DNA of 64,000 bases from Amaranthus tricolor (GCF_026212465.1 NC_080047.1:41537922-41601921), one strand, 5' to 3'. Shown: positions 1 through 12,426, numbered from the stretch's first letter. Numbers and translations: made by a program. The notes: generated from the sequence alone by a model not told the origin.

Positions 1-2619
1 GTCAGCTTGACGCGGATGGGGACAGAAGGCTGGGAAGTACTCGTAAATCCATGTCTGCAACAGTGTTAGACAACCAGCAATAGTCTTGCACCCAGTCCTT
101 GTCGCCATACCCAGTTGGCGATACATGTTAGCCAGCGTCACTGTACCCCAAGCAATGTCATCCTGATCAGCAGTGACAACAAGAACAGGTTGAGGCCACA
201 TCCCGACTCTAGTCTTATCCGCGAGCAGCGTGGAACCCACTATAGCCATGTAGTACGCAGTAGCCTGAGTCTCCAGAGACTGAGAACGGTGGCATAGCTG
301 CAACAGTGCACCAACGTGTTGGACCTCTTGAGTTTTGATGATGACTACACTTAAGCAAATATGTGTTTAGAGATTGTGTGCAGGTCGATATCCGATTAAT
401 TGTGATCGTTGATAGTACCTATGGCTTAGTTCATGGGAATGCACGTGTCAAAAGGATTCAAGGGATGTTAGAAGAAGTATATCGCTTGGGATGTAAAATG
501 GAGACAGCAGGTCTACTGTTCCTAAGTTGGATGTTCTAGCAAAACTGGATTCTGGAAACAGCGCACTGTTCCTGAACTGGAGTCAGCCTACGTTAACTGG
601 AAATTCTGGTTATTTATTTTTAATTATTATTTTTAGTTAATGTATTAAATAAAGTTGATTTGTTGCATTTATTAATTATTATAATTAATTGGCAAAAAGT
701 TTTCTAAAAATTACTTTACGTATGAGCCTCTAAATAAAGATCCTTTATTTTAGGATCTATTTTTAGTAAATATTGGATTTACTAAAAATAGAATTAGTTG
801 TTGTTGAATGGGTCTTAGCTATCATTCTTAACCGTCTTTATACCTACAAGTTAGCAAGTAACCATTCGTAATAAGCATAACCGTTTCTATTTATAGCAAA
901 CACGTTCCAGCAATTAGTACTGGAACAGGAACAGCTATTGAAGAAACTGCTGCTTGAAGGGAACAGAAGTTATTTTAAGGCAAATGGGAACAGCGGTTAT
1001 TTCTGTCTGGTTTGACTTAATCAAATAACCGTATGGTTGCTTTATCCACATTACTCCCATGATCTTTTGATAATGGGATAATGGATTGGAATATTCCTTT
1101 TTATTAGGGACTTTAGCTCTATAAATAGTGGACTCGGTTATTCTTCAAAACTCGCCTTAGTATGAGCCATTAAATCATACGTAATTATGGGAGAATTTTT
1201 ACAAGAAAATTTTGTTTTAAAAATGCCAATTAATTTATAATATTTTCTTGTGCAACTCATTGATTTTATTTTTAGAGAATTTTTATCCTTTTGTAAGGGT
1301 TTTTGAGAGAATTTGTAATTAGACTCGGGTGAGTCTAAGGGGGAAATTAGATAGCTTTTAATGAAGCTAGAGAAGAGATTAGCTTTGAGTAAAGCTAAGG
1401 AGAAAGCTTCTAGTGAAGCTAGTGGTGAGAATTAGCTTTTAGTGAATCTAAGTTTGTTGCTTTGAGTGAAGCAATTTAAGAGAGAAGAGTTGGCCTAGTT
1501 GATGCGCTTCGAGTGAAGTAAGATGTTTAATGTAATTGTAACGAGTTGCCTTAAACATAGTGGAGAATTTAGAAATCCCGAGGGGTTGTGGTTTTTCCTT
1601 CTGTTTAGGCCCAGAAGGTTTCCACGTAAAAATCGTTTGTCTCTTTTAATTATTTCGCTCTAAGTTTAAGCTTTATTTATTTTATTCAATTCCGCAAAAA
1701 CAGGGCAAAAACGCTTAAACTAGTAACAACAACAATTCACCCCCCCCCCCCCCCCCCCCCCCCCTCTTGTTGCTGTTCCTGTTCCTAATTGAGTCTACAC
1801 AACGTTAATGCTCCCGCTGGTGAAGTGACCCTTCCCACGCAGCTCTGACATTGGCTCCCCAAACAGGCCGGCCAGGCCAAGCTGCCAGTCACGATCAGCA
1901 GATTCAACGGGAAGTGAACCTTCAATGCCAATTCCTAAGATGCGTTGCACGTCGTGCAACATTATGGTCATCTCCCCCCACGGCATGTGGAAGCTGTTGG
2001 TATCAGGCTGCCACCTTTCCACAAATGTCGTAATGAGAGCACTATCAATGTGCTGGTGCATTATATACGGCAGACGACCAAGAGGAGTGGCAGGTAACAC
2101 ACCGTAGCTGGATATTAAAGTGGTGTCAACAGGGCCCCCGGGCTGGGGTGATGTGATCAACCAGTTCATGTCCGCGGACTGTGAGCGCCTCCTCCCCCGT
2201 GGAGCCGCATCCTCAACCTGGCTTACTTCTGCCTGATCAAAAGTGCCAGCCGTGCTATGCCCTGTAATCCTAAACTGACCGTCATGCCCTCTGACGAGCG
2301 TCCAATGAACAGGATGACCGGCAGACTCATCCTGACCGATAGACTCTTCCCGACTAACAGAATCGTCGTAATCAGTATCATCGTCATCTGAGCCGACCGT
2401 ATGACTATGCAGGCTACTCTGGCGCTTAAAGGCGCTTAAAGCGACTACGCACATATTCTAGGGTAGTTGAACGTTGGGCCTGACTATGTCTGGCCGTGTA
2501 TTCTTACCTTGCTCGCCTTGCAGATCCCGTAACCCCCCTCTCAGTAAAGTCGGCCTAGAGCTATTGCCGTTCAATAACCCTCTAAAAAACCCTTTTTCTT
2601 TTCCTTGATTTCCAGCCAT
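1..2619 (-). pseudogene. Plant mobile domain (PMD) protein gene, disrupted by a solo LTR
   Basis: Reading the minus strand, an ATG at 2617-2619 opens a frame (MAGNQGKEKGFF...) with one in-frame TAG at 2458-2460. It continues through 1805-2457 with PMD-like sequence (PLGRLPYIMHQHIDSALITT, FHMPWGEMTIMLHDVQRILG). A 1,483-bp LTR (317-1799) then interrupts it. Removing the LTR and one copy of the 5-bp duplication joins ...GSINV to GALLQLCHRSQS without a frameshift, and the frame runs to position 1 (ETQATAYYMAIVG, VTLANMYRQLGMATRTGCK, TWIYEYFPAFCPHPR). PMD proteins (PF10536; MAIN/MAIL relatives) occur both as host silencing factors and inside Mutator-like and Gypsy elements. The acidic N-terminal region (SDDDDTDYDDS) and the repeat-rich upstream DNA favour a transposon-associated copy. 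The C-terminal half is outside the window. The gene is non-functional unless the stop is bypassed and the LTR is removed. Confidence 0.85.
317..1799 (+). mobile_element. Solo LTR, probably Copia type, with 5-bp TSD
   Basis: The element starts TGTTGGACC and ends GTCTACA, so it has TG...CA termini. It is flanked by CAACG at 312-316 and CAACG at 1800-1804, a perfect 5-bp target duplication. Its start (TGTTGGACCTCTTGAGTTTT, then GATGATGAC) looks like plant Copia LTRs I know. It contains an AT-rich U3, a TATA-like CTATAAATAG near 1119-1128 and a C24 tract at 1741-1764. No internal domain or second LTR is present, so it is a solo LTR left by LTR-LTR recombination. Orientation is inferred from the TATA box and the TG/CA ends. 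Confidence 0.88.
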
Positions 2620-2829
2620 TTACTATAATTTTCATATTTTAATAACTATTAATAAAAAATTAAAAGCATAAAAAATTAAATTAAGTTATATTTATTTTAA
2701 TTACACTTATAATATTAATTTAATAAACACTTAGAATCATATAATTACTAACAACCAAAATAATTCACAATTACAAACAAATAAACAATTATTATATTCA
2801 TAAATATTTAAACAACTAAAATTTAATAA

Positions 2830-3400
2830 ATTAATTAAACAAAATAAATTCATTCGAAATTCAAAAATAAATAAATAAATAAATTTTCATTCCAAATAAA
2901 AAAAAAAATTTTAATCCAATTGCACAAAAAGTGCGACTGTACTTAGGTACTATTAAATTTTTTCTTTTTTTTTCTTTTTCTCAAATTTAAATTAAAAACT
3001 ACTTTTTACAATAACATTATCATAATATAATGTATTACAACATTTATTAAATAACAATAACTTAAAAAATAAATTAATTAAACAAAACAATTCATTCGAA
3101 ATTATGAAAAAAAAAATAATTCAAACCAGTCGCACTTTTTGTGCGACTGATATTTATTTATTTATTTATTTATTTATTTATTTTTTAAAATTCGAATTTA
3201 AATTCAAAACTACTTCTTATAACAACATTATCATAATATAATGTGTTACAACATTTTTTAAATAACAATAACTAAAAAAATAAATTAATTAAACAAAACA
3301 AATTCATTCGAAATTTAAAATAAAAAAAAAATTTTGTTCATACCAGTCGCACTTTTTGTAACACTGATATTAATTTTTTTTTTATTTCGAATGAATTTGT
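2830..3400. repeat. AT-rich tandem repeats, about 210-243 bp, with GTCGCA hairpin core
   Basis: Three diverged units start at the shared word TTAATTAAAC (about 2831, 3074 and 3285), followed by AAATTCATTCGAAATT. Each carries a short GC-rich palindrome: CCAATTGCAC/GTGCGACTG near 2925, CCAGTCGCAC/GTGCGACTG near 3126, and a decayed copy near 3342. The flanks are nearly pure A+T. The same hairpin arms occur at the centre of the foldback element at 12.15 kb. No coding potential is seen. Confidence 0.7.
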
Positions 3401-3540
3401 TTAGAAATTACCTCCAGTTTTTGTTAACGACTTCGATTCCAAAGCTTTAGCTCCGATTAATTTTATGTGAAGATCTTGAGTTTTTGGAAGTGATAAGAGT
3501 GTTATTGAGTGAATTTGAAGTGTTTATAGAGGTTTTAAGT

Positions 3541-3650
3541 CCAGTGGCAATTTCGTAATTTTTTAAAGTTCAAGGGCAAATTTGTAATTTCTTTAGAGAG
3601 GTGGCAAGAAAATGAAAAAGGTGGCGATAAAGTTCATAATCTAACCATTC
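3541..3650 (+). repeat. Terminal segment shared with the 10.7-12.6 kb foldback element
   Basis: The stretch GGCAATTTCGTAATTTTTTA, then AAGTTCAAGGGCAAATTTGT and AATGAAAAAGGTGGCGATAA, matches both outer arms of the foldback element: 12520-12630 in direct orientation and 10690-10800 inverted. This makes 2.64-3.65 kb a likely relative or half-copy of that family, lying upstream of the broken PMD gene. Confidence 0.6.
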
Positions 3651-3659
3651 CTCACCCTC

Positions 3660-5760
3660 TTCGATTCCTATAGGCTGCGACATCAACTCTCACTTCTTCC
3701 TCCAGAAAATTTGAAATTTAGGGCATAAACCCTTTCTTCTTCGCACATTAGGGCAAAGCAAGCCTTAATCATCTTTTACAATTGGTTTTCGCAAGAGACA
3801 CCGCAAAATCTTCCTTGCTTGCCTTCGTTTCATAGAATGAATCAATGGATTCCTTTTTATTGATGGCGTAAAATCAAGGTTCGAATCCTCTTAATTCCTA
3901 TGAGTTATTGTTTTGATTCATTCTCCTCCTTATTCATTCTGATTTCTTTTTCTTCTTTTCAAGAATCAAGCCATGGCCGTCTAAATGATCTGATAACCCG
4001 TGAAACAAATTGGTGGTGATTCTTCTTTCCCTGCCTTCTCTAATTTGGGTGATGCTGTCAAGTAAGAGCTCAACACAGTCTCGACCTCGACACTTCTTTG
4101 ATGATTAATTGAGGTAATAGCTTAGCAAGTCAACCCTACATAATTACCTAGATTTCTTTATACATATATTCCTTACGTTCTTAAGTATGTTATTAATTTG
4201 CTTATTCTCACCAAGAATTTCGATCAAATGGCAAGTATTAAGCCAAGATTTGTATTATGTTGGTTTTAGTTATCTTTGGCCAAATTAAGTTTTTTATAGC
4301 AAGTATTTTTTATTGGAATATTGGATGCTTGTGGGTTAGAATGGCTACTTTTATGTTTGATGACCTTATATAGAGAAATAATGGATGTTGAATTGAGTCG
4401 GTGGATCTTGATGATTAGTATGAAAAGTATGAACTTAGAAATTAAGAAAAATTGATGAAAAGTGTTTATTATTTGTAGCATTATGGATGATTTATAGGTC
4501 TTGTATGAATTAGGAGGTACTTTGAGAATCCATTGATTGTGGGATTAAATACTTGTTTATATTAATTAGATTGTTTGATATTCTTGATGAGATTAGTAGA
4601 TTCTTTCGGATATTCTTGATTTTGGGTTTAAATATACATATTGTGTTTAATTGGTGATACAAAGAATTATAGGGATGTGTAATCTTTAAAAGAGTATAAA
4701 CTAGCTTTAAACAAGATTATAGTATCTTGATGACATATTAGAGGTTTGAGTTAGAACGTGCATCATTCATTAATGATTAGATTTGCTAGAGCAGACTTTT
4801 GGTTTGATCTATAAACATAGGAGGAGATGTAATAAGTTCTAGGTTAGTAGTTTAGCATCGAACGCTCTTTCGTGATATTGTGATTTGTTATGCTTCAGGA
4901 GGCGACATCATCGAGGAACCTTTCTTGTGATCGCGAAGAACCAGATTTAGCTCCTTGAAGCATCTTTGGTGAGTAGTAGTAGTCCCTTAAAGGGTCTGGC
5001 CAGACTACAATTTTGAAACTTTTTTTATTAAAGCTGTGAATTTTATAATGTTGAGACAAATTTGTTATGAATGATTATGCTGATATTGATATGGTCAATG
5101 AATCGGGCTCACGAGCTGGTCATTGAAGGAGTAGAGGGAAAATCATCCTTACTCCCTTTTTGAAGTGAATTGTCATTCAAATATTGACTAGCCTCACCCG
5201 AGAGTGACATAGCCTTAGAGCTATGGATGTTCCTCTCAACTAGACTCCTTGTGCGCACATAGATCTAGAAAACTGATGTTGCTTTTAAACCTATGCTTTG
5301 AATTACTGTGTTTTGTTGTTTTGGATTGTTACTTCTCATTCAGTTTAACCTGGCCCCCTGTTGTTTCCCTCTTTTAGAATTGTTTGCAGATCGGAACCGG
5401 TCGGTAACGATGGGTTAGCGGTGTTGATTAGAGTTCCAAGGACATTATATTGAGCTGAGTACGTTGGAATTTGTAGTTTTGTATTAGGTTTTTGATAAAT
5501 GTATATTAGACTTGGTTGTGTTGGTTATATTGGATTTAAAGTGAAAATTATGATGACCTTGTATTTTAGTTAGATGTTTGGTTTGAGAATTAGCTGAGTT
5601 AGTTACGTTAAAGAGTTGGTGACCCCTTTGCTCAAGTTTTGAAAGTGTGATTTAAGTTTCTTGGGAAATGAACCCCGTGATGACCCTATTTACTCAGTCA
5701 ACGGTAAGTCGGGTTGTTACACTCTATGGAACATTATTTTGTCTAAGTTTATACATGGTC
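3660..5760. other. Non-coding repeat-like region, possible Gypsy LTR 3' end at about 5,718
   Basis: No open frame of note is present. The segment ends with CAACGGTAAGTCGGGTTGTT then ACA (5699-5721). A GGGT(C/T)GTTACA terminus is typical of plant Gypsy LTRs, whose 5' ends read TGTAACACCCC. No primer-binding site follows and I did not find the matching 5' end, so this could be a truncated or solo LTR. 4900-5400 carries GC-richer, transcript-like sequence (splice-like CTTTGGTGAGTAG at 4966) but no recognisable protein. Confidence 0.35.
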
Positions 5761-5765
5761 AAGTT

Positions 5766-7290
5766 AAGAGGTATGGAAGGGCAGCGTCAGATTCAAATCC
5801 GGTCCAACTAGAATCAAAATTCAAAGATTCAATTTTTTTTATTGAACCCATATTCATATGGTCTAGAAAAATTAGATTCAAACTCAGACCCTCAGAGTTA
5901 AGCGGGTCTAAGGTCTGAATCTGAATCCAAAACTATTTATATGTTTTTTCAGAAAAAATTATAAAAAGAATTTTATGCAATTTTCGTCCATTCGTATAAA
6001 ATTATTTTAATTTTTTGATTAACAAGGATTTTTTAATGCTTTTTACTAATGGAGAGATCAAATATATAGAACTTTCCACCATTCATGTTCTTAAAATAAA
6101 ATACCTATCTAGTTTTTCGATTATCAAAGTACAAATACAATAATCACATTCCAAGTTACATAAATAAACAAAGTTCCAAATCGAACAAATAAATACATGT
6201 ACTAGTTTTGATATAATTTTAAAAAAATTAATGGAAAAGAGTTTATGGTCAAATCTAAGTCTCAAAAGAGTGAACCCAAATCATTTGGGCCCTAAGCTCA
6301 TGGATGCAAATCTAACTTAAATCCTTAAGGTCCGAAAATAGGTAGGTCCAGATTCTTAAATTAAAATCGAATCGGATTTAGATTCTTAGGGTCCAAAACC
6401 TATACCCATCTCTATTAAAAAGTGTTTAGTTTATACAAAGTGTTTGAGTTCACAAAAGATCAATGGTAATATTAAGGCAAATTTTAATATTGTTAAGACA
6501 TTTGTATTAGATATGAAAATATAATATCAAGGTTGTTTTTATTTATGATCCACTTTACTAGTCTCATGTCCATCCATGTCATATCTATAATATATAACTT
6601 TATGATCAACTTTATATATTTTTATAAAACACTAATGACAAATAAATTATGAATATAAATTTTTTCTTATTATAATGTCTATATTTTTAAGAGCAATCCA
6701 TCAAGTATAACTAACAGTAGGAAAATTAAATTTTATTATCTCAATTAAAAGATTATTTTTTTTGAATTAGATTTTAAATTCGATTTTCACACCCTGATCA
6801 TTTTTTTCGATCAATCCTATCATAGAAAATTAATAAGAGTAGCAAAATGGGAATTTAAAGAAACGACAAAGATTAATGTACCATAAATGTAAATTATGAA
6901 AAGATAACGTAAATAAAGGTGTGAGACGTGGGCATTTAGTAAACCTGATAAATATCCTACACTTTTGGGTGTATGCAACGAAGGTTAAGCCTTAACATAA
7001 TGCATGGATGGGACCTACGTAACCACTAATTGGGTCCCATCACTAAACTTAACAAACGTGTAATCAACATTAGCGGGTTAAATCACCATCTATTTGCACG
7101 ACACTTGCATAATTTTCGACTCCAATTAGTGTCCCTTCTTTTGCTTTTCCATTTTGCCGACGAACAATTATTAATTATTCGTTAAAATAGTAGTTTTAGT
7201 TATGTTTAATTATACGTGCAATTTATTTTCCAAAGGATTACAACTTGTAAAATTTAAATTTAAAAGTAATATTTTGCTTTAGAATTTTTT
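5766..7290. other. AT-rich intergenic DNA, no gene seen
   Basis: Only short chance frames are present. Sequences around 5800-5930 (GGGTCTAAGGTCTGAATCTG) and 6290-6410 (TTAGGGTCCAAAACCTATAC) share words and may be the two ends of a decayed transposon, but I could not align them convincingly. Confidence 0.3.
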
Positions 7291-7301
7291 TCTATATTTT
7301 C

Positions 7302-7571
7302 TGTTAGAGTATTTAACATATCTTGGAGCCTCAACCATTAGTTTAAGCTTTTGGTTGAAATGGTTCCTTGACATGGTATCAGAAGCCAACGTGAGAGGTC
7401 ACGGGTTCGAATCTCAACCACCCCTCATTTAAAGTGGAATATTCAGCGCCTATGCGCATCCACACTTCTAGCCCAATGGGGGTCTCGTGTGAGGGGGCGT
7501 GTTAGAGTATTTAACATATCTTGAAGCCTCAACCATTAGTTTAACCTTTTGGTTGAAATGGTTCCTTGACA
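7302..7571 (+). mobile_element. Complete SMART/TRIM LTR retrotransposon, 270 bp, 72-bp LTRs
   Basis: LTR1 is 7302-7373 (TGTTAGAGTATT...CCTTGACA) and LTR2 is 7500-7571, with only a few differences between them. A 5-bp target duplication TTTTC flanks the element (7297-7301 and 7572-7576). Directly after LTR1, TGGTATCAGAAGCC (7374-7387) matches the initiator tRNA-Met primer-binding site with one extra base. A purine-rich GTGAGGGGGCG (7489-7499) before LTR2 serves as polypurine tract. The 126-bp internal part has no coding capacity and holds GGTTCGAATCTC (7404-7415), a sequence like a tRNA B box or T-arm. Such tiny elements rely on enzymes supplied by other retrotransposons. Confidence 0.93.
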
Positions 7572-7719
7572 TTTTCTGAACAAAATGTATTTTAATAAGT
7601 ACTATTGTAGTTGAAACTTTTACCAAATAATAATAATTTATACCATAAAATAGATAGTTTAACATCCAACAATTATAATTGTACGTATAATTACTACATG
7701 ACCACATCTAAGAGCTACT

Positions 7720-9455
7720 TAGCAGGTAAAAGTTACTAACAGATATCTTGTGCTGAGCAAGATGTTAATTTGTTAGTGAATAGTGATAAATGGAATTTTT
7801 TTAATATATACACTAGTGGCTTTTCAACACAACATAAGTGAGTGAATATTTCAAATTATGTGTTAACCAGTAAATAATTATAAATATATTTTTATATGAC
7901 ATTTAGAAAATTTAGATTACAAATTACTTATTTATAATATTTTCTAAGATATGATTTAACCTATTAAGCTAATAAAGGTCTATTGCTTTACATTCAACCC
8001 ATTTGTATGTTAAAAAACACTATATATACTCACGAATTGTGATAAGAATGATAAAATAAGTTCTAGCAATGATAATGTTGTATATAAAGAGGTCTTTTAA
8101 AAGGTCTAAATATCATTTAACATTATAATTTGAATTACTTTATATGTATTATTTATTTTACATGATTTTTGCATAATTATTCAGATTTAATTCTTTGTTA
8201 TAATATTATTATAGTGATAACTATATTTAAATGAAAATATTTGAATAAGATAAAAATAATACGTAATTGAGTATTAATTAAAATAATTTTTTTATATCAT
8301 TTTATATTAAAAAATTTGTGCATTACACAGATTGCTATACTAATAAGTTAATATTTCAAGTATAAAAGTAAGTGTTTTAATCTATTGTAGCTGGGTTATT
8401 TAGCCCATTTTAAATTTGCCTCATGGTGATCACCGAGATCAATATGCGGTGACTCATGATTATTTGTTGTATTTGAATGTTTTAATTATTGTAGTTGGGT
8501 TATCTGGAATTTTTATCATAATATTTGTAAATATTTGGTCGGATATATAGACGAGATAGTCTAAATAAATAATGGTTATTTGTAATATTGACAAATCACT
8601 CTTGTGTGGAAGAATGTAATAAGGTGGGGCTTTAGGATTTAATTTATCTTTTTTTGTTTTATTTATTTTATTGGTATTATAGTCAGTTTTCTAGGTATTT
8701 TCCATCATGACCTACAAATCTAATAACGACAGCCATAACTTAGCTCGATAATATCGAAAAAAATAAACTCATTGTATATATAATCAGTTTTTTAGGTATC
8801 TTCTATCATGACCTACAAAACCTAATAACGACATTCATAACTTAGCTCTAAGACCGCATTGAATGACTTATCCTAGTCACATAACTCAACCAATATGTGG
8901 GAGTTGAAGGACATCTGATGTCGGACAACGCCTTCACCAAGATCGAACATACAAGCATGGAATACTAATAAACCAAAACCTTAATTTCATGCTAACTAGA
9001 AAAGATAACCAAGTGGTTGAATCTATTGGAGATCATGCCCAAGATAAAGAGCGAAAAATTAAAGACATGTAATAGACAACGTATTCAGACCCCCTACTTA
9101 AAATCACCACAAGAAATACATAGGATTTTATTATACCGTTTTTCAACCCCAAATATAGGGTCGGCGACCTAAGAACTACTCCTATTCAACACCAAGCATC
9201 ATTATCTATGTAGTTTTCTATTAATTAATAAGCTTCTTCGAAAGAAAATATATATGACATGAGTAGAACTATCAATTTTTTAAAAGCTATTTTTTTTTTT
9301 TTTGTTACCTTCTTGACTTAAACATAAAGGAATATTAATTCATCAGCTTGTATATCAAGCATTGACGGGTCAAGCATAGGTTCATTGTTACAGTATGCGT
9401 CGTGACTTTGTGTGCATTGTGCAACGCTCTTAGCCTTGTTTCGGAATCTAAAGGT
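7720..9455. other. AT-rich intergenic DNA with a diverged tandem duplication
   Basis: No gene is seen. At 8691-8850 a segment CAGTTTTCTAGGTATTTTCC / ATCATGACCTACAAA / CTAATAACGAC recurs about 91 bp later with a handful of changes (CAGTTTTTTAGGTATCTTCT). The remainder is low-complexity A+T sequence. Confidence 0.4.
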
Positions 9456-10068
9456 CTCCTTGTTGACGCCAGCTAAGAAGTATTGGTTTGGGACGCCAGC
9501 TAAGAAGTATTGGTTTGGGCATGTGTAGAGAAATACTTATAATGAAAAGGATTGAATGTATAATAGTGGAGGTCAAGAGAAGTAGAGGGAGACTTAGGAG
9601 AACGTGGGAGGAACAAAATTAAAAGCGACTTACATGACCTACACCTCACTAACGACCTAATAAATAATAGGTGTAGTTGGCGGCGCCTTATTCACGTCTC
9701 ATATTACTGACTATATCCCACCTACTTGCCGTGTTTACTCCTTGCCTTTGACGTTTTGCTTTTTTAATTGTTTCTATCTTAATAACTCCTTATTTTTACT
9801 TTTATTCTTTTATTGATTTTTATTTCTATTTGTGTTTTAAGTATTTTGTTTTTATTTATTTATAATCTATTGTTAATGGTTAATGAGTGTTGTAAGTTGC
9901 TTTCGGGTAGTTGTAGGTTTCATCTTCATTGAAGATCTTTCTTGAGCCGATGGACTATTTGACCGCATTCTTCTTTATGGGTATGAGTTGTCATTTTTCT
10001 TCCTTCTTCAGACCCTGATCATAATTTTTTCTATGAGCGGGATACATTAGGTATGATGATGATGATGG
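9456..10068 (+). mobile_element. RTE-like LINE 3' fragment with (GAT)n tail
   Basis: Broken translation on the plus strand resembles the C-terminal end of plant LINE reverse transcriptases (YWFGHV..., then ...LHDLHLTNDLINN in shifting frames, WRRLIHV). It is followed by a 3' end with CTTGAGCCGATGGACTATTT, GGGTATGAGTTGTCATTTTT and a GATGATGATGATGG tail. The same 3' end recurs at 14.76 kb, at 37.26 kb, and inverted at 10.46 kb. A 28-bp direct duplication (GACGCCAGCTAAGAAGTATT + GGTTTGGG) lies at about 9468-9523. The copy is 5'-truncated and riddled with stops. Confidence 0.65.
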
Positions 10069-10463
10069 AATATTAGTTCAACCTTGCTCCAACCATGACT
10101 AATAACAAGCATCCTAATAAGACTCTCATGTATAATGAAGGTCCTAATCCTATTAAGACGATTCATCCATTTGAAAGAACACAAGCTCACAGGAACATTA
10201 GAATCCAATTGGGCACAAAATTTCTTTTCCAACACTACGTAATTTCTTTCCCAACCGTATAGGCCTGTTTGATTGTTGGTATAAGTAGTAGAAATAATAC
10301 TAAAAATATAATATAAGTTAATTTTGGAAAATTACTTGACAAGATTTATGGTCATGCATGTTAATAATTATTTTTTTTCACAAAATTTTTTTTAATCTAT
10401 TATCACGAGAGTCTATTGGGCTAAATGTGCATATACAAAATAAGTGTTCATAATACTTGGCTT

Positions 10464-10603
10464 AAATCATCATCATCATCGTCCTACCCAGTGTATCACA
10501 CTCATAGAAAAACTATGGGACAGGGTCTGGGGAGAAAAGGACGGCGGCAACTCATACCTATAAAAAAGAGCGCGGCTAAAGAAGTCTTCCGACTCGAGAT
10601 TCA
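10464..10603 (-). mobile_element. RTE-like LINE 3' tail, inverted copy
   Basis: The reverse complement reads ...CCAGACCCTGTCCCATAGTT, TTTCTATGAGTGTGATACAC, TGGGTAGGACGATGATGATG. This is the same 3' terminus as the copies at 9.94, 14.8 and 37.3 kb, ending in a GAT-repeat tail at the left. Only about 140 bp survives. It abuts the left arm of the foldback element. Confidence 0.65.
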
Positions 10604-10804
10604 AACCGTGACCCAAACTTCTAATAAAAACCAGCTCAATCAAAAGATTATAAAGCTAATAATTGAAACCCTAATATTTTTTACCCAATTCTTAAAAATC
10701 GCCAACCTTTTTATTTTATCGCCACCCCCCTCCAAATGAAATTACGAATTTGCCCCTGAATTTAAAAAATTTACAACTTTGCCATCCCCTTAAAATTTCT
10801 TATT

Positions 10805-10930
<126 letters not shown>

Positions 10931-10979
10931 ATATAATAATTTAAACAAAAAATGTTAATAATATAAAAAAAATGAAAAT

Positions 10980-11018
<39 letters not shown>

Positions 11019-12060
11019 TGTCAACAATTCCTATGGCATGGAGTCAGTCAAGGCACAAAGCATGGGAATATTGCCTGGAAAAATCTGTGTAAGACAAAGA
11101 AAGGTGGAGGCCTAAGCATTAGGAACTTGGGGCTATGGAACAAAGCTGCTATAGGAAAACATATTTGGTCTATTTGCCACAAGAAAGACAACTTATGAGT
11201 CAAATGGGTTCATGCGGTTTATATCAAGGACCAACTATGGGAGGATCACAGGCCTCCTATCACAGCAAGTTGGATTTGGAGAGATCTATGCAAGCTAAGA
11301 GATGACATTATAGGCCTAGTACAACAGCAGTCCAGCACGACTTACAGCATCAGAGGACTATACAAGGACCTGCTACCTCCAGAACTTAGTATCCCTTGGT
11401 GCAGGACGGTCTGGTGTAGACACTCAATTCCTAAGCACCGTTTTATCACCTGGCTCACCATGAAAAACAGATTGCAAACTCGAAACAGATTGCTAAAACA
11501 TAACCTGATTGTAGATGCTACATGTGTTTTATGTAACAATGACATAGAAATTCATGATCACTTGTTCTTTTATTGCTCTTGTAGTTTTGTGATTTTGCAG
11601 CAAGTTATGTAGTGGCTGGGATGTGATTTTACAACCAAGTCATTGCAAACCATTCTTTACAGGTGTGGTAATATCAAAGGCAACAAGATGAAGAAGCGTG
11701 CTTTGTTGTGCAGTATAGCAGCAACAGTTTACGGAGTGTGGAAGCTGAGGAATGATGTTCTTTGGCGGAATACAGATGCATCTAATTCAGCTTATATAGT
11801 TTCCCATATTAGATGGAGTGTGAAAAATAGATTACTCCAATTGTGTAATGAGGATGATAGGCATTATGATTGGCTCCAAGCGTTGTAATTTTGTAGGAAA
11901 TGATGCTACAAATGATTAAGCGTGGCTTGGGAACCCTTCCTAGAAGGTGGCTCTTGCTACTGCTCATGATGGATCGTGCATCATTTTTTCTGGTTCTGTA
12001 CCTTGATATCTGTTTTTGATTCTTGATGAAATAAAATTTCTCTTATTTCTCAAAAAAAAA
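11019..12060 (+). mobile_element. 5'-truncated L1-type LINE (zf-RVT end of ORF2)
   Basis: The plus strand encodes the C-terminal part of a plant L1 ORF2 with two stops: HGVSQGTKHGNIAWKNLCK, KTKKGGGLSIRNLGLWNKAA, then a zf-RVT-like block (WLTMKNRLQTRNRLLKHNL, CVLCNNDIEIHDHLFFYC). The frame closes at 11888 after WLQAL. A 3' UTR ends in TTCTCAAAAAAAAA at about 12,060. The flanks on both sides are AAT repeats (10981-11018 and 12061-12100), so the LINE landed in the microsatellite of the foldback arm and its target duplication is masked. The in-frame stops (TGA after KKDNL, TAG after QQVM) show it is dead. Confidence 0.85.
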
Positions 12061-12249
12061 TAATAATAATAATAATAATAACAATAATAATATAAATGAA
12101 ATTAATAATAATTTTTGTAAAAAAAAAAAAAAAAAAAACCAGTCGCAGGAAAAACTGCGAGCCAACCGTGGTCCAGCCGCGGTTTTTTCCGCGACTGAAC
12201 CCCGGTTGGCTTGCGGTTTTTTGTGCGACTGGGTTTTTTCTTTTTTAAA

Positions 12250-12315
12250 TATTATTATTAATTTTATTTATATTATTATTGTTATTATTGTTGTTGTTGT
12301 TGTTGTTTTTGTTGC

Positions 12316-12382
<67 letters not shown>

Positions 12383-12385
12383 GTG

Positions 12386-12426
<41 letters not shown>

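Noticed and set aside
7374..7420. tRNA gene suggested by TGGTATCAGA and GGTTCGAATCTC
   Set aside because: No acceptor stem or anticodon arm can be folded; the first word is a primer-binding site after an LTR.
10425..10739. 104-codon plus-strand frame
   Set aside because: It covers an inverted LINE tail and the foldback arm; no protein similarity.
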